Shown here one piece after another: positions 20,147 to 28,816 of a stretch of DNA of 64,000 nucleotides. The first letter of the stretch is position 1. Every line of letters begins with the position of its first letter. The DNA is taken from NCBI GenBank assembly GCA_020633465.1, contig JACKDN010000017.1, positions 62,001-126,000 of the forward strand, given 5' to 3'. Both the position numbers and the translations under genes were made by a program. Below the pieces are notes generated by a model. It did not search any database, was not told the DNA's origin, and worked only from the letters and a program-made list of their open reading frames with translations. Source of the DNA: Myxococcales bacterium (GTDB lineage Bacteria; Myxococcota_A; Bradymonadia; UBA7976; UBA1532).

Positions 20147-21054
20147 CAGGTCGACCCGAAGTGATCGTGCCCGCGCGGGGCGATCGGCCGGCCGTCCAGG
20201 CGCAGGCCGGGGCGCGCGCTGCAGCCGCCGACGCGCCAGCACGCGATCGGCGGCGTGGCGTCGGCGGGGGCCGTGAACAGCAGCACGTAGTCCTCGCCGC
20301 CGCCGAGCGCCGCGTCGAGGTCGTCGCCGCAGCGGGCCCGGTAGTGATCGCTCACCGGCACGGCGGCGCGGTCGACGTCGACGCCGACGCCGCTCGCGTC
20401 GGCCAGCCGGGCGGCGTCCAGCAGCAGGCCGTCCGAGATGTCCATGGCGGCGGTCACCCGGCCCCAGCGGGCCAGCGCGGCGGCCTCGCGCAGGTGCGGG
20501 CGCCAGCGGTGGCGCACCGCCCGCGCGGCGGCGTCCGGGAACAGGTGGCCCAGCGCGGCGTCGCCGAGCGGGCCGGTGACGTACAGGGCGTCCCCCGGTC
20601 GGGCGCCCCCGCGGGTCAGCGCGCGCGGCCCCACCAAGGGCCCACCGGCGGTCACCGGGATGGTCAGCGGCCCCGGCGTGCGGGTCAGGTTGCCGCCCAC
20701 CACCGAGGCCCCGTGGCGCGCCGCCGTCTCGGCGAAGCCGCGGGTCAGCCGCCGCACCGTCGTGACGCCGACGTCGCGGGGCAGCACCAGCGACCACACC
20801 AGCCAGCCCGCCGCGCCGCCGCTGGCCGCCAGATCGCTCAGGTTGGCCACGGCGGCCTGCGCGCCGATCTGCTCGGGGCGATCCCGCCGCAGGTCGAAGT
20901 GCACGCCGGCCACCAGATCGTCGTGCGTCACGAGATCGGTGCGCCCCCGCAGGCGCGCGCAGTCGTCGGTGAGATCGGCGGGGCGGCCCGCGCGCGCGAG
21001 CTCGGCCCCGATGGCCGCCACGAGGGCGGCTTCAGACGGGGGTTCGTCGGGCAT
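20146..21054 (-). CDS. thiL: Thiamine-monophosphate kinase
   Basis: A 302-residue enzyme that phosphorylates thiamine phosphate to the coenzyme thiamine diphosphate. The ThiL/PurM-type signatures are present: LTDDCARL, THDDLVAGVHFDL, AVANLSDLAASGG, GASVVGGNLTRT, YVTGPLGDAALG, MDISDGLLLD and GGGEDYVLLF. The usual DDAAVL is DDCARL here. ATG 21054 begins 62 bases after the upstream kinase gene's stop. No other thiamine gene is near; the coupling to CorC-type genes is a matter of arrangement, not known function. Confidence 0.92.
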   Translation of the reverse strand: MPDEPPSEAALVAAIGAELARAGRPADLTDDCARLRGRTDLVTHDDLVAGVHFDLRRDRPEQIGAQAAVANLSDLAASGGAAGWLVWSLVLPRDVGVTTVRRLTRGFAETAARHGASVVGGNLTRTPGPLTIPVTAGGPLVGPRALTRGGARPGDALYVTGPLGDAALGHLFPDAAARAVRHRWRPHLREAAALARWGRVTAAMDISDGLLLDAARLADASGVGVDVDRAAVPVSDHYRARCGDDLDAALGGGEDYVLLFTAPADATPPIACWRVGGCSARPGLRLDGRPIAPRGHDHFGST

Positions 21055-21116
21055 CGCAGCCTAGGCGGCGAAGGGGGCGGGTGGGGGGCACCGGGGCGCT
21101 CTCGACCGACATGCTC

Positions 21117-22490
21117 TCAGCCATCGCCGGCGTCGAGGGGCAGGCGAACGATGAAGGTGGATCCTTCGCCGGGCGTGCTCTCGAGGCTCAGCTGACCGCC
21201 GTGGGACTGCACGAAGCTGTTCGCGATCGACAGCCCCAGGCCGGTCCCACCGTACTCACGGGTGCTGGTGTTGTCCACCTGGTAGAAGGCCTCGAACACG
21301 CGCGCCTGCTCGGCCTCGGGGATGCCGATGCCGCTGTCGCGCACCGCGAAGCGCACCGCCGGTCGGCCGTCGTCGAGGGCCGCGATGTCGACCTCGACCG
21401 ACACCGTGCCGCCGGGCGGGGTGAACTTCACCGCGTTGCCCAGCAGGTTCACCAGCACCTGCCGTGTCTTGTACCGATCGATGTTCAGCACGGGCAGATC
21501 GGCGGCCAGCCGGCGCTCGAGGTTCAGCTGGCCCTTCAGCGCCTGCGGCCGAACGGTGGACAGGGCCGTCTCGACGAGCGTGGCCGCCTCGACCGGCTCC
21601 CGGTTGATGGCGCTCTCGCCGCCCCGCTCGATCTTCGAGATGTCGAGGATGCCGCTGATCAGGTGCAGCAGGCTCTCGCCGCGCTCCATGATCGTCTGGA
21701 TGTACTCGCGCTGCTCCTCGTTGAGCGGGCCGGCCAGCCCCTCGAGCATCATCTCGCTGTACCCGATGACCGAGGTCAGCGGCGTGCGCAGCTCGTGGCT
21801 CACCGTCGCCAGGAAGTTGCTCTTCAGCTCGTCGAGCTCCAGCAGCCGCGCGTTGGTCGACTGCAGCTCGGCGTTGCGCCGCTCGAGCAGCGCGTTGGCG
21901 GTCTGCAGGTCGTTGTACGCCTCGGTGATCGCCTCGAGGTGCATGTTGCTGGTCAACAGCGACCGATAGCCCGCGTGGAAGATGGCGTCCAGCGCGCGCA
22001 GCAGCACCTCGGCGCGGGCCTCGAGATCGGCGTCCTCGAAGGGGCGCAGGGGCTCGCGCAGCTGGCCCAGCGTCTCGGCGTCGAGGCCGGCGGCCAGCGG
22101 CGTGTCCACCCGCGCGGCGGGGCCGGGCGGGCGATAGGGCCCCAGCACCAGCTTGCCCATGCGATCGAACTCGTAGACGACGGGCAGGGCCAAGAAGCGC
22201 GTATTGGCGACGGGATCCTCGAGCACCAGGCGATCGTCGTCGTCCACCTCGGCGCGCTTGAGGCGCGAGATGAAGCCGGTCAGGGCGCGCTTGGCTTCGG
22301 GATCCTCGAAGAGCCAGTCGAACAGCGCCTCGCCGCGCGTCACCTCGACCAGCGCGCGGTGCTCGGCGTCGTACAGGCGCACGCCGACGCGGTGCAGATC
22401 GACGAAGGCGCGGGTGACGTGGGCGACGGCCTCGGGCTCGAAGAGCTCGGCGAGCCGCACCGGGCGGTCGAGGATCGACATCCCGCTCAC
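21117..22490 (-). CDS. Soluble sensor histidine kinase with PocR-like N-terminal domain
   Basis: A 457-residue kinase without membrane segments. The first ~150 residues (LAELFEPEAVAHVTRAFVDLH ... VRLYDAEHRALVEVT) resemble a PocR-type sensory domain, but the cysteines usual in that family are missing. A coiled coil (residues ~195-230) leads to HisKA FLATVSHELRTPLTSVIGYSE and a complete HATPase domain: QVLVNLLGNAVKFT, DSGIGIPEAE, GGTGLGLSIANSF. The GTG at 22490 overlaps the GTPase stop by GTGA and has GGAGG six bases upstream; ATG 22481 is a weaker alternative. Coupled to the MglA-like gene, so it may signal with that GTPase. Confidence 0.85.
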   Translation of the reverse strand: MSGMSILDRPVRLAELFEPEAVAHVTRAFVDLHRVGVRLYDAEHRALVEVTRGEALFDWLFEDPEAKRALTGFISRLKRAEVDDDDRLVLEDPVANTRFLALPVVYEFDRMGKLVLGPYRPPGPAARVDTPLAAGLDAETLGQLREPLRPFEDADLEARAEVLLRALDAIFHAGYRSLLTSNMHLEAITEAYNDLQTANALLERRNAELQSTNARLLELDELKSNFLATVSHELRTPLTSVIGYSEMMLEGLAGPLNEEQREYIQTIMERGESLLHLISGILDISKIERGGESAINREPVEAATLVETALSTVRPQALKGQLNLERRLAADLPVLNIDRYKTRQVLVNLLGNAVKFTPPGGTVSVEVDIAALDDGRPAVRFAVRDSGIGIPEAEQARVFEAFYQVDNTSTREYGGTGLGLSIANSFVQSHGGQLSLESTPGEGSTFIVRLPLDAGDG

Positions 22491-23152
22491 GAGGCCCCTC
22501 CGGCGACCGGGCGCGGCGGCCGCCACCGCGCGAACATCTGCGTCAGGAAGTCGTCGGCGGCCACGCCCAGCTTCTCTTCCAGCGCCAGCCGCTGCCAGGT
22601 CAGGCGCAGCAGCGCCTCGAGCGTCTCGCGCACGCCCTCGCCGCGCAGGGCGACCGCCGGACGAATCGGGGTGCTGCGCGCCTGCGCCAGCCGCCGCAGC
22701 TCGGCCTCGCTGCGGATGTTCGGCAGGTCGCGCTTGTTGAACTGGATGACCAGCGGCAGATCCGGGCTCAGCCCGTTGGCCTGCAGGTTGACCCGCAGGT
22801 TGCGGAACGACTCCTTGTTCGCCTCGGTCTCGGCGATCTGGCTGTCGGCCACGAAGACCACGGCGTCCGCGCCCTGCAGCACCACCTTGCGGGTGCTGTC
22901 GTGGATCACCTGCCCCGGCACCGTGAACAGCTTCAGCTTCACCCGCGCCCCGTTGCGCCCCCGGAAGGCCATCGGCAGCAGGTCGAAGAACAGCGTTCGG
23001 TCGTCTCGGGTCTCGAGGGTCATCAGGCGCCCGGCGGTGTCCTGCGGCGCCATGGCGTGCAGCGCCTGCAGGTTGGTCGTCTTCCCGCTCAGGGCGGGGC
23101 CGTAGTAGACGACCTTCAGGGTCAGCTCGCGCTTCTGCAGGTTGAAGTGCAT
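22487..23152 (-). CDS. MglA-type small Ras-like GTPase
   Basis: A 221-residue GTPase. P-loop YYGPALSGKTTNLQAL, switch region TLFFDLLP, the PM3-like motif LFTVPGQV (Thr-Val-Pro-Gly-Gln, as in MglA) and the base-recognition motif QFNKRDLP are all present. In Myxococcus MglA sets cell polarity and motility; many deltaproteobacterial paralogues exist with unknown roles, and there is no MglB gene here, so I do not call this mglA. A C-terminal extension after the GTPase fold (LEEKLGVAADDFLTQMFARW) is unusual and could bind the kinase encoded by the overlapping downstream gene. ATG 23152 lies 6 bases after the lon stop. Confidence 0.88.
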   Translation of the reverse strand: MHFNLQKRELTLKVVYYGPALSGKTTNLQALHAMAPQDTAGRLMTLETRDDRTLFFDLLPMAFRGRNGARVKLKLFTVPGQVIHDSTRKVVLQGADAVVFVADSQIAETEANKESFRNLRVNLQANGLSPDLPLVIQFNKRDLPNIRSEAELRRLAQARSTPIRPAVALRGEGVRETLEALLRLTWQRLALEEKLGVAADDFLTQMFARWRPPRPVAGGAS

Positions 23153-23158
23153 CGCCGG

Positions 23159-25579
23159 CTATCGCGCCTCGCGCTCCACACCGCGCGCGACGTCGGGCGC
23201 CGCCCAGGGCCCCTCGACGTCGCCCGCCGCGCCCGGCCGCACGAGCGCCTCGCGGAACACCTCCTCGACGTGGCGGCAGGGCACCACCCGCAGCCGCCGC
23301 CGCAGGCCGGGCGGCAGGTCGCGCAGATCGGGCAGGTTGCCCTCGGGCACCAGCACCGTGCGGATGCCCGCCCGCACGGCGGCGAGCAGCTTCTCCTTCA
23401 GCCCGCCCACCGGCAGCACGTGGCCGCGCAGCGTGATCTCGCCGGTCATCGCCACGTCGTTGCGCACCGGCGCCTGCAGCAGCACCGAGGCGATCGCCGT
23501 CGCCATCGTCACGCCCGCCGAGGGCCCGTCCTTGGGGATGGCGCCGGCCGGCACGTGCACGTGCACCTCGTGCTCCGAGAACGACGCCTCGGGATCCAGC
23601 CCGTACGCCTCGGCGCGGGCGCGCAGGAAGCTCAGCGCCGCGTGCGCGCTCTCCTTCATCACCTCGCCCAGCTGACCGGTCAGCTTCAGCCCCGGCCCGC
23701 CGCGCACGCGCGTCGCCTCGACCACCACGATCGAGCCGCCCGCCTGCGTCCAGGCCAGCCCGACCACCGTGCCCACCTCGTCGACGTCGGGCAGCCGCTC
23801 GGTGGCGCGCCGCGGGGGCCCCAGCCAGTCGGCCAGCCGCGCCGCGGTCACGCGGGCCTTGCCGGTGCGGCCCTCGGCCACGCGCCGCGCGACCTTGCGG
23901 CACAGCGTCGCGACGTGCTTCTCGAGCGTCCGCAGCCCCGCCTCGTGCGTGTAGTCGCGGATCAGCGCGCGCAGGGTCGCGTCGGACAGCGTCAGCTGCG
24001 CGCGGTCGATGCCGTGCGCGTCGAGCGCGCGCGGCACGATGTGGCGCCGCGCGATGCGCAGCTTCTCGTCCTCGGTGTAGCCCGACAGCCGGATCAGCTC
24101 GACCCGGTCGCGCAGCGGCCCCGGGATGGGGTCGACGATGTTCGCGGTGCTGACGAACAGCACCCGGCTGAGGTCGACGGGCACGTCGAGGAAGTGATCG
24201 CGGAAGGCGTGGTTCAGCGCGGGATCCAGCACCTCGAGCAGCGCCGCCGCCGGATCGCCGCGCCCGTCGCCGCCCAGCTTGTCCAGCTCGTCCAGGATGA
24301 CCACCGGGTTGCGCGTGCCCGCCTGCTCGAGCCCCTGCACGATGCGCCCGGGCATGGCCCCGACGTAGGTGCGCCGGTGGCCGCGGATGGCCGCCTCGTC
24401 GCGCACGCCGCCCAGGCTGATGCGCACGCACTGTCGCCCCATCGCCCGCGCGATGCTGCGCCCCAGGCTGGTCTTGCCCACGCCCGGCGGCCCGACGAAG
24501 CACAGGATGGGCCCCCGCGCGTCGGCCTTCAGCTTGCGCACGGCCAGGTGCTCGAGCACGCGCTCCTTCACCTCGTCGAGGCCGTCGTGATCCTCGTCGA
24601 GCACCGCGCGCGCCTTCAGCAGGTCGACCGACTCGGGGCTCTCCTCCACCCAGGGGAAGGCCAGCAGGCGGTCGACGTGGTGGCGCACCACCGCGGACTC
24701 GTTGCTCTCCGGGTTCAGCCGCGCCAGCCGCTCGACCTGCCGGCGGGCCTCGTGCAGCGCGGCGGGCGGCATCCCCACCTGCTCGACCCGCTGGCGCAGC
24801 GCGTCGAGCTCGGCGTCGTGCCCCTCGTCGCCCAGCTCGGTGCGGATGGCCCGCAGCTGCTGCCGCAGGAAGTACTCGCGCTGGGTGCGCGACATCTGTT
24901 GCCGCGCCTCCTCCTCGATCTGCTGCCGCATGTCGAGGATGCCCAGCTCCTTCTCGACCACCGCGTTGATCGCCGCCAGCCGCGCCAGGGGATCCACGCG
25001 CTCGAGCAGATCCTGCGCGTCCGCGGGGCCCACCCGCAGGTTGGCGATGACCAGATCGGCCAGGCGCCCGGGATCCTCCACCGGCTGGATCACCAGGGCG
25101 ACCTCTTCGGGGAAGCGCCCGCCCGCCTTCACGAAGCGATCGATGTTGTCCTTGGTGGCCCGCATCAGCGCCTCGCCGCGCAGCCGCGCCTCGGCCGGCA
25201 CGGGGACGTCGGGCAGGGGCTCGGGCTCGACGACGAAGCAGGGCTCGGTCTCGACGAAGCGCACCACGCGGGCGCGCACGAGGCCCTGCACCAGCACGCG
25301 CACCCGCCCGTCGGCGCGCGCCATGCGCAGGACGGTGCCCAGGCAGCCGACGCGGTGCAGCGCCTCGGGCTCGGGATCGGGATCGGCGGCCTCGCGCTGG
25401 GCCACGAGGAAGATCATCCGGTCGCCCGAGTCCTGCAGCGAGGTCTCGATGGCGCGCGCGGACTTCGCGCGGGCCACGTTCAGCGGCACGATCATGAAGG
25501 GCGAGACGACCAGATCCTTGACCGGCACCAGCGGGACGGTGGCGGGGAAGGTGACGTCGTCGGTGGGGGCCGGGCTCAT
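23159..25579 (-). CDS. lon: ATP-dependent protease Lon
   Basis: An 806-residue cytoplasmic protease. N-terminal LON substrate-binding domain, AAA+ module with Walker A GPPGVGKTSLG and Walker B VVILDELDKLG, then the serine/lysine peptidase domain with PKDGPSAGVTM (catalytic Ser687) and GLKEKLLAA (catalytic Lys about 730). Lon degrades misfolded and regulatory proteins. The ATG overlaps the stop of the small heat-shock gene by ATGA, so the protease and chaperone are made together, which fits a stress-response operon. Myxobacteria often have two Lon proteases (one developmental); which this is cannot be told. Confidence 0.95.
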   Translation of the reverse strand: MSPAPTDDVTFPATVPLVPVKDLVVSPFMIVPLNVARAKSARAIETSLQDSGDRMIFLVAQREAADPDPEPEALHRVGCLGTVLRMARADGRVRVLVQGLVRARVVRFVETEPCFVVEPEPLPDVPVPAEARLRGEALMRATKDNIDRFVKAGGRFPEEVALVIQPVEDPGRLADLVIANLRVGPADAQDLLERVDPLARLAAINAVVEKELGILDMRQQIEEEARQQMSRTQREYFLRQQLRAIRTELGDEGHDAELDALRQRVEQVGMPPAALHEARRQVERLARLNPESNESAVVRHHVDRLLAFPWVEESPESVDLLKARAVLDEDHDGLDEVKERVLEHLAVRKLKADARGPILCFVGPPGVGKTSLGRSIARAMGRQCVRISLGGVRDEAAIRGHRRTYVGAMPGRIVQGLEQAGTRNPVVILDELDKLGGDGRGDPAAALLEVLDPALNHAFRDHFLDVPVDLSRVLFVSTANIVDPIPGPLRDRVELIRLSGYTEDEKLRIARRHIVPRALDAHGIDRAQLTLSDATLRALIRDYTHEAGLRTLEKHVATLCRKVARRVAEGRTGKARVTAARLADWLGPPRRATERLPDVDEVGTVVGLAWTQAGGSIVVVEATRVRGGPGLKLTGQLGEVMKESAHAALSFLRARAEAYGLDPEASFSEHEVHVHVPAGAIPKDGPSAGVTMATAIASVLLQAPVRNDVAMTGEITLRGHVLPVGGLKEKLLAAVRAGIRTVLVPEGNLPDLRDLPPGLRRRLRVVPCRHVEEVFREALVRPGAAGDVEGPWAAPDVARGVEREAR

Positions 25580-26025
25580 CGGGGGGGCGTCTCGTCGATC
25601 GGCACCGGGCGCGGCGTCCCGCGGCGGTCCTGGATTCGGGGGATGCGCACCACCAGCACGCCGTCGCGCAGGTGGCCGGTGGCGCGCCGCGTGTCGGCCA
25701 CCACGGGCAGCTCGACCACGCGCCGGAAGCGGCCGATGGGCCGCTCGAGGCAGAGGTAGCTGCCCGCCTCGGCGCGCTCGCCGGGCCGGACGCCCTCGAT
25801 GACCAGGCGCTGGCCGAGGGCCGACACCTCGAGGTCGCGGGCGCGCGCGCCGGGCAGCTCGACGTGGATCTCCACCTCGTCGGGGCGCAGGAAGACGTCC
25901 AGCGGCGCGGGCGGCCCGCCGGCGGCCAGCGAGTCGGCCGGGCCGGGCAGGACGTCCTCGATGAGCTGCTCGAGCGACTGGCGGAATCGCAGCAGCCGCG
26001 CGACGGACTCGTCCCGGTCGTGCAT
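25576..26025 (-). CDS. Small heat-shock protein, Hsp20 family
   Basis: A 149-residue alpha-crystallin-type chaperone. The core domain runs from about residue 45 to 135 with the hallmarks EIHVELPGARARDLEV, YLCLERPIGRFRRVVELP and DGVLVVRIPR. Such proteins hold unfolding proteins for later refolding. ATG 26025 has GAGGGAG six bases upstream. It heads the run hsp20-lon-GTPase-kinase. A possible -10, GATAAG (minus strand, 26053-26058), lies upstream but without a good -35. Confidence 0.9.
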   Translation of the reverse strand: MHDRDESVARLLRFRQSLEQLIEDVLPGPADSLAAGGPPAPLDVFLRPDEVEIHVELPGARARDLEVSALGQRLVIEGVRPGERAEAGSYLCLERPIGRFRRVVELPVVADTRRATGHLRDGVLVVRIPRIQDRRGTPRPVPIDETPPR

Positions 26026-26113
26026 GGGCCGCTCCCTCGACGTCGGCTCACCCTTATCACAGGTGGCGGGCGATGGAAGCCCCCAGTGCCACGACCGTCG
26101 CGCACCGCGCGCG

Positions 26114-26142
26114 TTGTCGCCCGGGCCCGCGGCCGGCACAAT
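26114..26142 (+). promoter_or_regulatory. Candidate promoter of the zinc-ribbon gene
   Basis: TTGTCG (26114-26119), a 17-base spacer and CACAAT (26137-26142). The next gene starts with GTG at 26149, six bases after the -10, and has no Shine-Dalgarno site. A leaderless transcript is therefore likely. Confidence 0.5.
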
Positions 26143-26148
26143 GGCGCC

Positions 26149-26841
26149 GTGCGCGTGACCTGCGATCGCTGCGGCAGCCCGGAAGAGCGGGCCGGCCTCG
26201 ACGCCGTGGCCGGGGGCTTCGGGTTCGTGTGCGGGGTGTGCGACGCGGTGAACGTCCTGGCCCCGGTGATGGCCGAGCCCGCCCGGCAGGACGCGGCGGC
26301 GGCGCCGCCCTCCGCGGCCGACCAGGGGGCCGATCTCGCGCCCGGCGAGATCGCCTGCCCCAAGTGCGGCCACGTGCAGCGCGCCCTCGACGCCTGCCAC
26401 GCCTGCGGGCTGGTGTTCGCGAAGGTCGACGCCGAGCTGGCCCGCAAGTTCGCGCGCGATCCCCTCGAGGGGCACCCGGCGGGGGCCCGCATCCGGGCGC
26501 GGTGGGCCGAGCTCGCGGGGGATCTCGACGACGAGGAGGGCCACCGCGGGTTCATCCGGCTGTGCGCCGAGACCGACCTGCTCGAGTACGCGGGGCAGTG
26601 CTATCGGCGCCTGACGCCGCCCGGCCAGCCCGAAGACCCCCGCGTCGCGGCGTACCGCCAGCGGGTGCTCACCGCGGCGATGGCGGCGGTGGGCCGGCTG
26701 GAGCGCAAGCAGACCACGCACGACAGCGGCAAGCTGCGCAGCCTGATCGCGCTCACCTTCGGGGCGCTGATCCTGCTCGGGTTCGCCGTGGGGCTGTACC
26801 TGCTCAGCCGCTACCAGAAGTACTGGCAGGCCAACGGCTGA
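26149..26841 (+). CDS. Zinc-ribbon protein with a C-terminal membrane anchor, function unknown
   Basis: A 230-residue protein I do not recognise. Two cysteine pairs near the N-terminus (VTCDRCG ... VCGVCD) and two more at about residues 67-84 (CPKCGH ... CHACG) suggest two zinc ribbons. A helical middle part (EDPRVAAYRQRVLTAAMAAV) is followed by one membrane helix near the C-terminus (LIALTFGALILLGFAVGLYLL) and a short basic end. This is a tail-anchored architecture, with the ribbons in the cytoplasm. It is divergent from hsp20 and convergent with the Cys-rich lipoprotein gene, whose stop is 5 bases away. GTG 26155 is an alternative start. Confidence 0.75.
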   Translation: MRVTCDRCGSPEERAGLDAVAGGFGFVCGVCDAVNVLAPVMAEPARQDAAAAPPSAADQGADLAPGEIACPKCGHVQRALDACHACGLVFAKVDAELARKFARDPLEGHPAGARIRARWAELAGDLDDEEGHRGFIRLCAETDLLEYAGQCYRRLTPPGQPEDPRVAAYRQRVLTAAMAAVGRLERKQTTHDSGKLRSLIALTFGALILLGFAVGLYLLSRYQKYWQANG

Positions 26842-26846
26842 CGCCG

Positions 26847-27468
26847 TCAGTCCGGGACGCAGGCGCCGCCCCCGCAGTCGCGGGTGCAGGTCCAGCGGCC
26901 GGACTCGGCGTCGCAGCTGCACCGCGTCGGGTGGCAGCCCGCGCCCTCGCCCTCGGTGGCGCAGCGCTCGCCCTCGGGGCAGCCGGTCAGCGCGCAGCCC
27001 GCGGGGGAGGGATCGGGGCACCCCTCGCCGGGATCGGGCACGCAGCGCCCGCCACCGCAGTCGTCGGTGCACACCCAGGCGCCGGTCGCGTCGTCGCAGC
27101 CGCAGCGGCTGGGGACGCAGTCACCCATCGGGCGGCAGACCTCGCCCCGCGGACAGCCGACCTCGGCGCAGCCTTGCGGGTTGGGATCGGGGCAGGCCAG
27201 CGGGGCGGCGTCCGGGGCCTGGCGTCCGGCGCGGCCGCGTCGGGCGGCGCGCGCGTCGGGCGCCGCGTCCAGGGCGGCGCCGCGTCGACGGGCGCGCCGC
27301 GTCGAGGGGCGCGGCGTCCGGGGGGATCGCGTCGCGCGGGGCGGCGTCCCGTGGGGCCGCGTCGGCCATCGCCCCGTCGGTCGTCGCGCCGTCCCCCGCG
27401 CCCGGCCCGCCGCCCCCGTCGTCGCACCCCGCGACGACCAGCAGCGCGAGCCACACCCACCGCGTCAT
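26847..27468 (-). CDS. Cys-rich lipoprotein with duplicated domain; frame breaks in the linker
   Basis: ATG 27468 (GAGGAGG just upstream) opens MTRWVWLALLVVAGC, a clear lipobox, then a Gly/Asp segment and a DAAP-type linker. Between about 27300 and 27200 the linker-like sequence appears successively in different frames, and the frame reaching the stop at 26847 differs from the starting one. The downstream part is a tandem pair of about 45 residues, each with CPDP, GC, CP.GE.C, RC.CD, W.C and DCGGG.CVPD. This suggests a secreted disulfide-rich domain; the function is unknown. The gene overlaps the NADH dehydrogenase stop by ATGA. The frame changes may be assembly errors in low-complexity DNA or real decay. 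Confidence 0.65.
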
Positions 27469-28778
27469 CCAGCCTCCTCGTCCGCCGCCTTCGGCCGCCG
27501 ATGCGCGCCCAGCCGATCCCCGGTGATCAGGCGCGCCCCACGTTGATAGGTCGCGTACTGCCACGTCCAGTTCAGCAGCACCGCGACCCGGTTGCGGAAG
27601 CCGATCAGGTACCAGACGTGCACCAGCAGCCAGGCCATCCACGCCAGGAAGCCCTTCAGCCGCACCCGCCGCGTCTCGGCCACCGCCCGCCGCCGGCCCA
27701 CCGTCGCCATCTGTCCCTTGTCGTGATAGCGGAAGGGCGCGCGCTGCTCGGGCAGGCGGTGCTCGGCGATCAGCCGCGCGACGTACTCGCCCTGCTGCAT
27801 CGCCACCGGCGACACCCCGGGCAGCGGTCGCCCGTCCGCCCCCTCGAGCGTCGCGGCGTCGCCCACGACGAACACCTCCGGGTGGCCGGGCACGCTGCAG
27901 TCGGGCTTCACCTTCACGCGCCCGCCGCGGTCGACCTCGACCCCCAGCTCGCGCGTCAGCGGCACCGCCTCGACGCCGGCCGACCACAGCACCGTGCGCG
28001 CCCGCAGGTGATCGTCGCCCAGCTGCACGCCCTCGGCGTCGACGCCGGTGACCATGTCGCCCAGCCGCACCTCGACGCCCAGATCCTCGAGCTGCGCGCG
28101 CGCCGCGTCCGACGAGGCGGGATCCATGCCCTGCAGCAGGCGATCGTCGCCCTCGATCAGCACGACCCGCGCGTGATCCGAGTCGATGCGGCGGAAGTCC
28201 CGCCGCAGGACGAAGTGCGCCAGCTCGCGCAGCGCGCCGGCCAGCTCGACGCCGGTGGGGCCGCCGCCGATGACCGCGAAGGTCAGCAGGCCGTCGCGCT
28301 CGGCGCCCTCGGGCTCGCGCTCGGCCGCCTCGAACGCCACCAGCACGCGCCGCCGGATCTCGATGGCGTCGTCGATGGTCTTCAGGCCGATCGCGTGCTC
28401 GCGCCACGCGTCGTTGCCGAAGTACGACGTGCGCGCGCCCATCGCCAGCACCAGGTGGTCGTAGGGCAGGGCGTGCACCGTGCGATCGTCGCGGGCGTGC
28501 ACCCGCCGCTGCTCGAGGTCGACGCCGACCACCTCGCCCAGCAGCACCGAGGCGTTCTTCTGGTGGCGCAGCACCTTGCGGATGGGCGCGGCGATGTCGG
28601 CCGGGGACAGGCCCGCCATCGCCACCTGGTAGAGCAGGGGCTGGAACAGGTGGTGGTTGGTGCGATCGATCAGGGTGACGTCGACGGGGGCGTCGGCCAG
28701 CGCCTTCGCGGCGGCCAGGCCCGCGAAGCCACCTCCGACGATGATCACGCGACGGTTGGCGTTGCGCTCGGAACTCAC
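27465..28778 (-). CDS. ndh: Type II NADH dehydrogenase (NDH-2)
   Basis: A 437-residue flavoprotein that passes electrons from NADH to quinone without pumping protons. FAD-binding motif VIIVGGGFAGLAAAK, NADH-binding motif FAVIGGGPTGVELAG, the second FAD motif VFVVGDAATLEG and the quinone-site region SPVAMQQGEYVA are present. The C-terminal membrane-binding part (FLAWMAWLLVHVWYLIGFRNR) fits peripheral attachment to the inner membrane. GTG 28778 has no good ribosome-binding site. It lies 38 bases after the HExxH gene, in the same direction as the radical SAM genes, so it may be part of that operon or only downstream of it. Confidence 0.9.
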   Translation of the reverse strand: MSSERNANRRVIIVGGGFAGLAAAKALADAPVDVTLIDRTNHHLFQPLLYQVAMAGLSPADIAAPIRKVLRHQKNASVLLGEVVGVDLEQRRVHARDDRTVHALPYDHLVLAMGARTSYFGNDAWREHAIGLKTIDDAIEIRRRVLVAFEAAEREPEGAERDGLLTFAVIGGGPTGVELAGALRELAHFVLRRDFRRIDSDHARVVLIEGDDRLLQGMDPASSDAARAQLEDLGVEVRLGDMVTGVDAEGVQLGDDHLRARTVLWSAGVEAVPLTRELGVEVDRGGRVKVKPDCSVPGHPEVFVVGDAATLEGADGRPLPGVSPVAMQQGEYVARLIAEHRLPEQRAPFRYHDKGQMATVGRRRAVAETRRVRLKGFLAWMAWLLVHVWYLIGFRNRVAVLLNWTWQYATYQRGARLITGDRLGAHRRPKAADEEAG

Positions 28779-28816
28779 GGTGGGCAGATGCGCGGGCGGC
28801 GGGCGGGGCTTCGCGT

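Noticed and set aside
22487..23152. Calling the small GTPase mglA
   Set aside because: There is no mglB neighbour, the C-terminal extension is unusual, and this phylum has many MglA paralogues.
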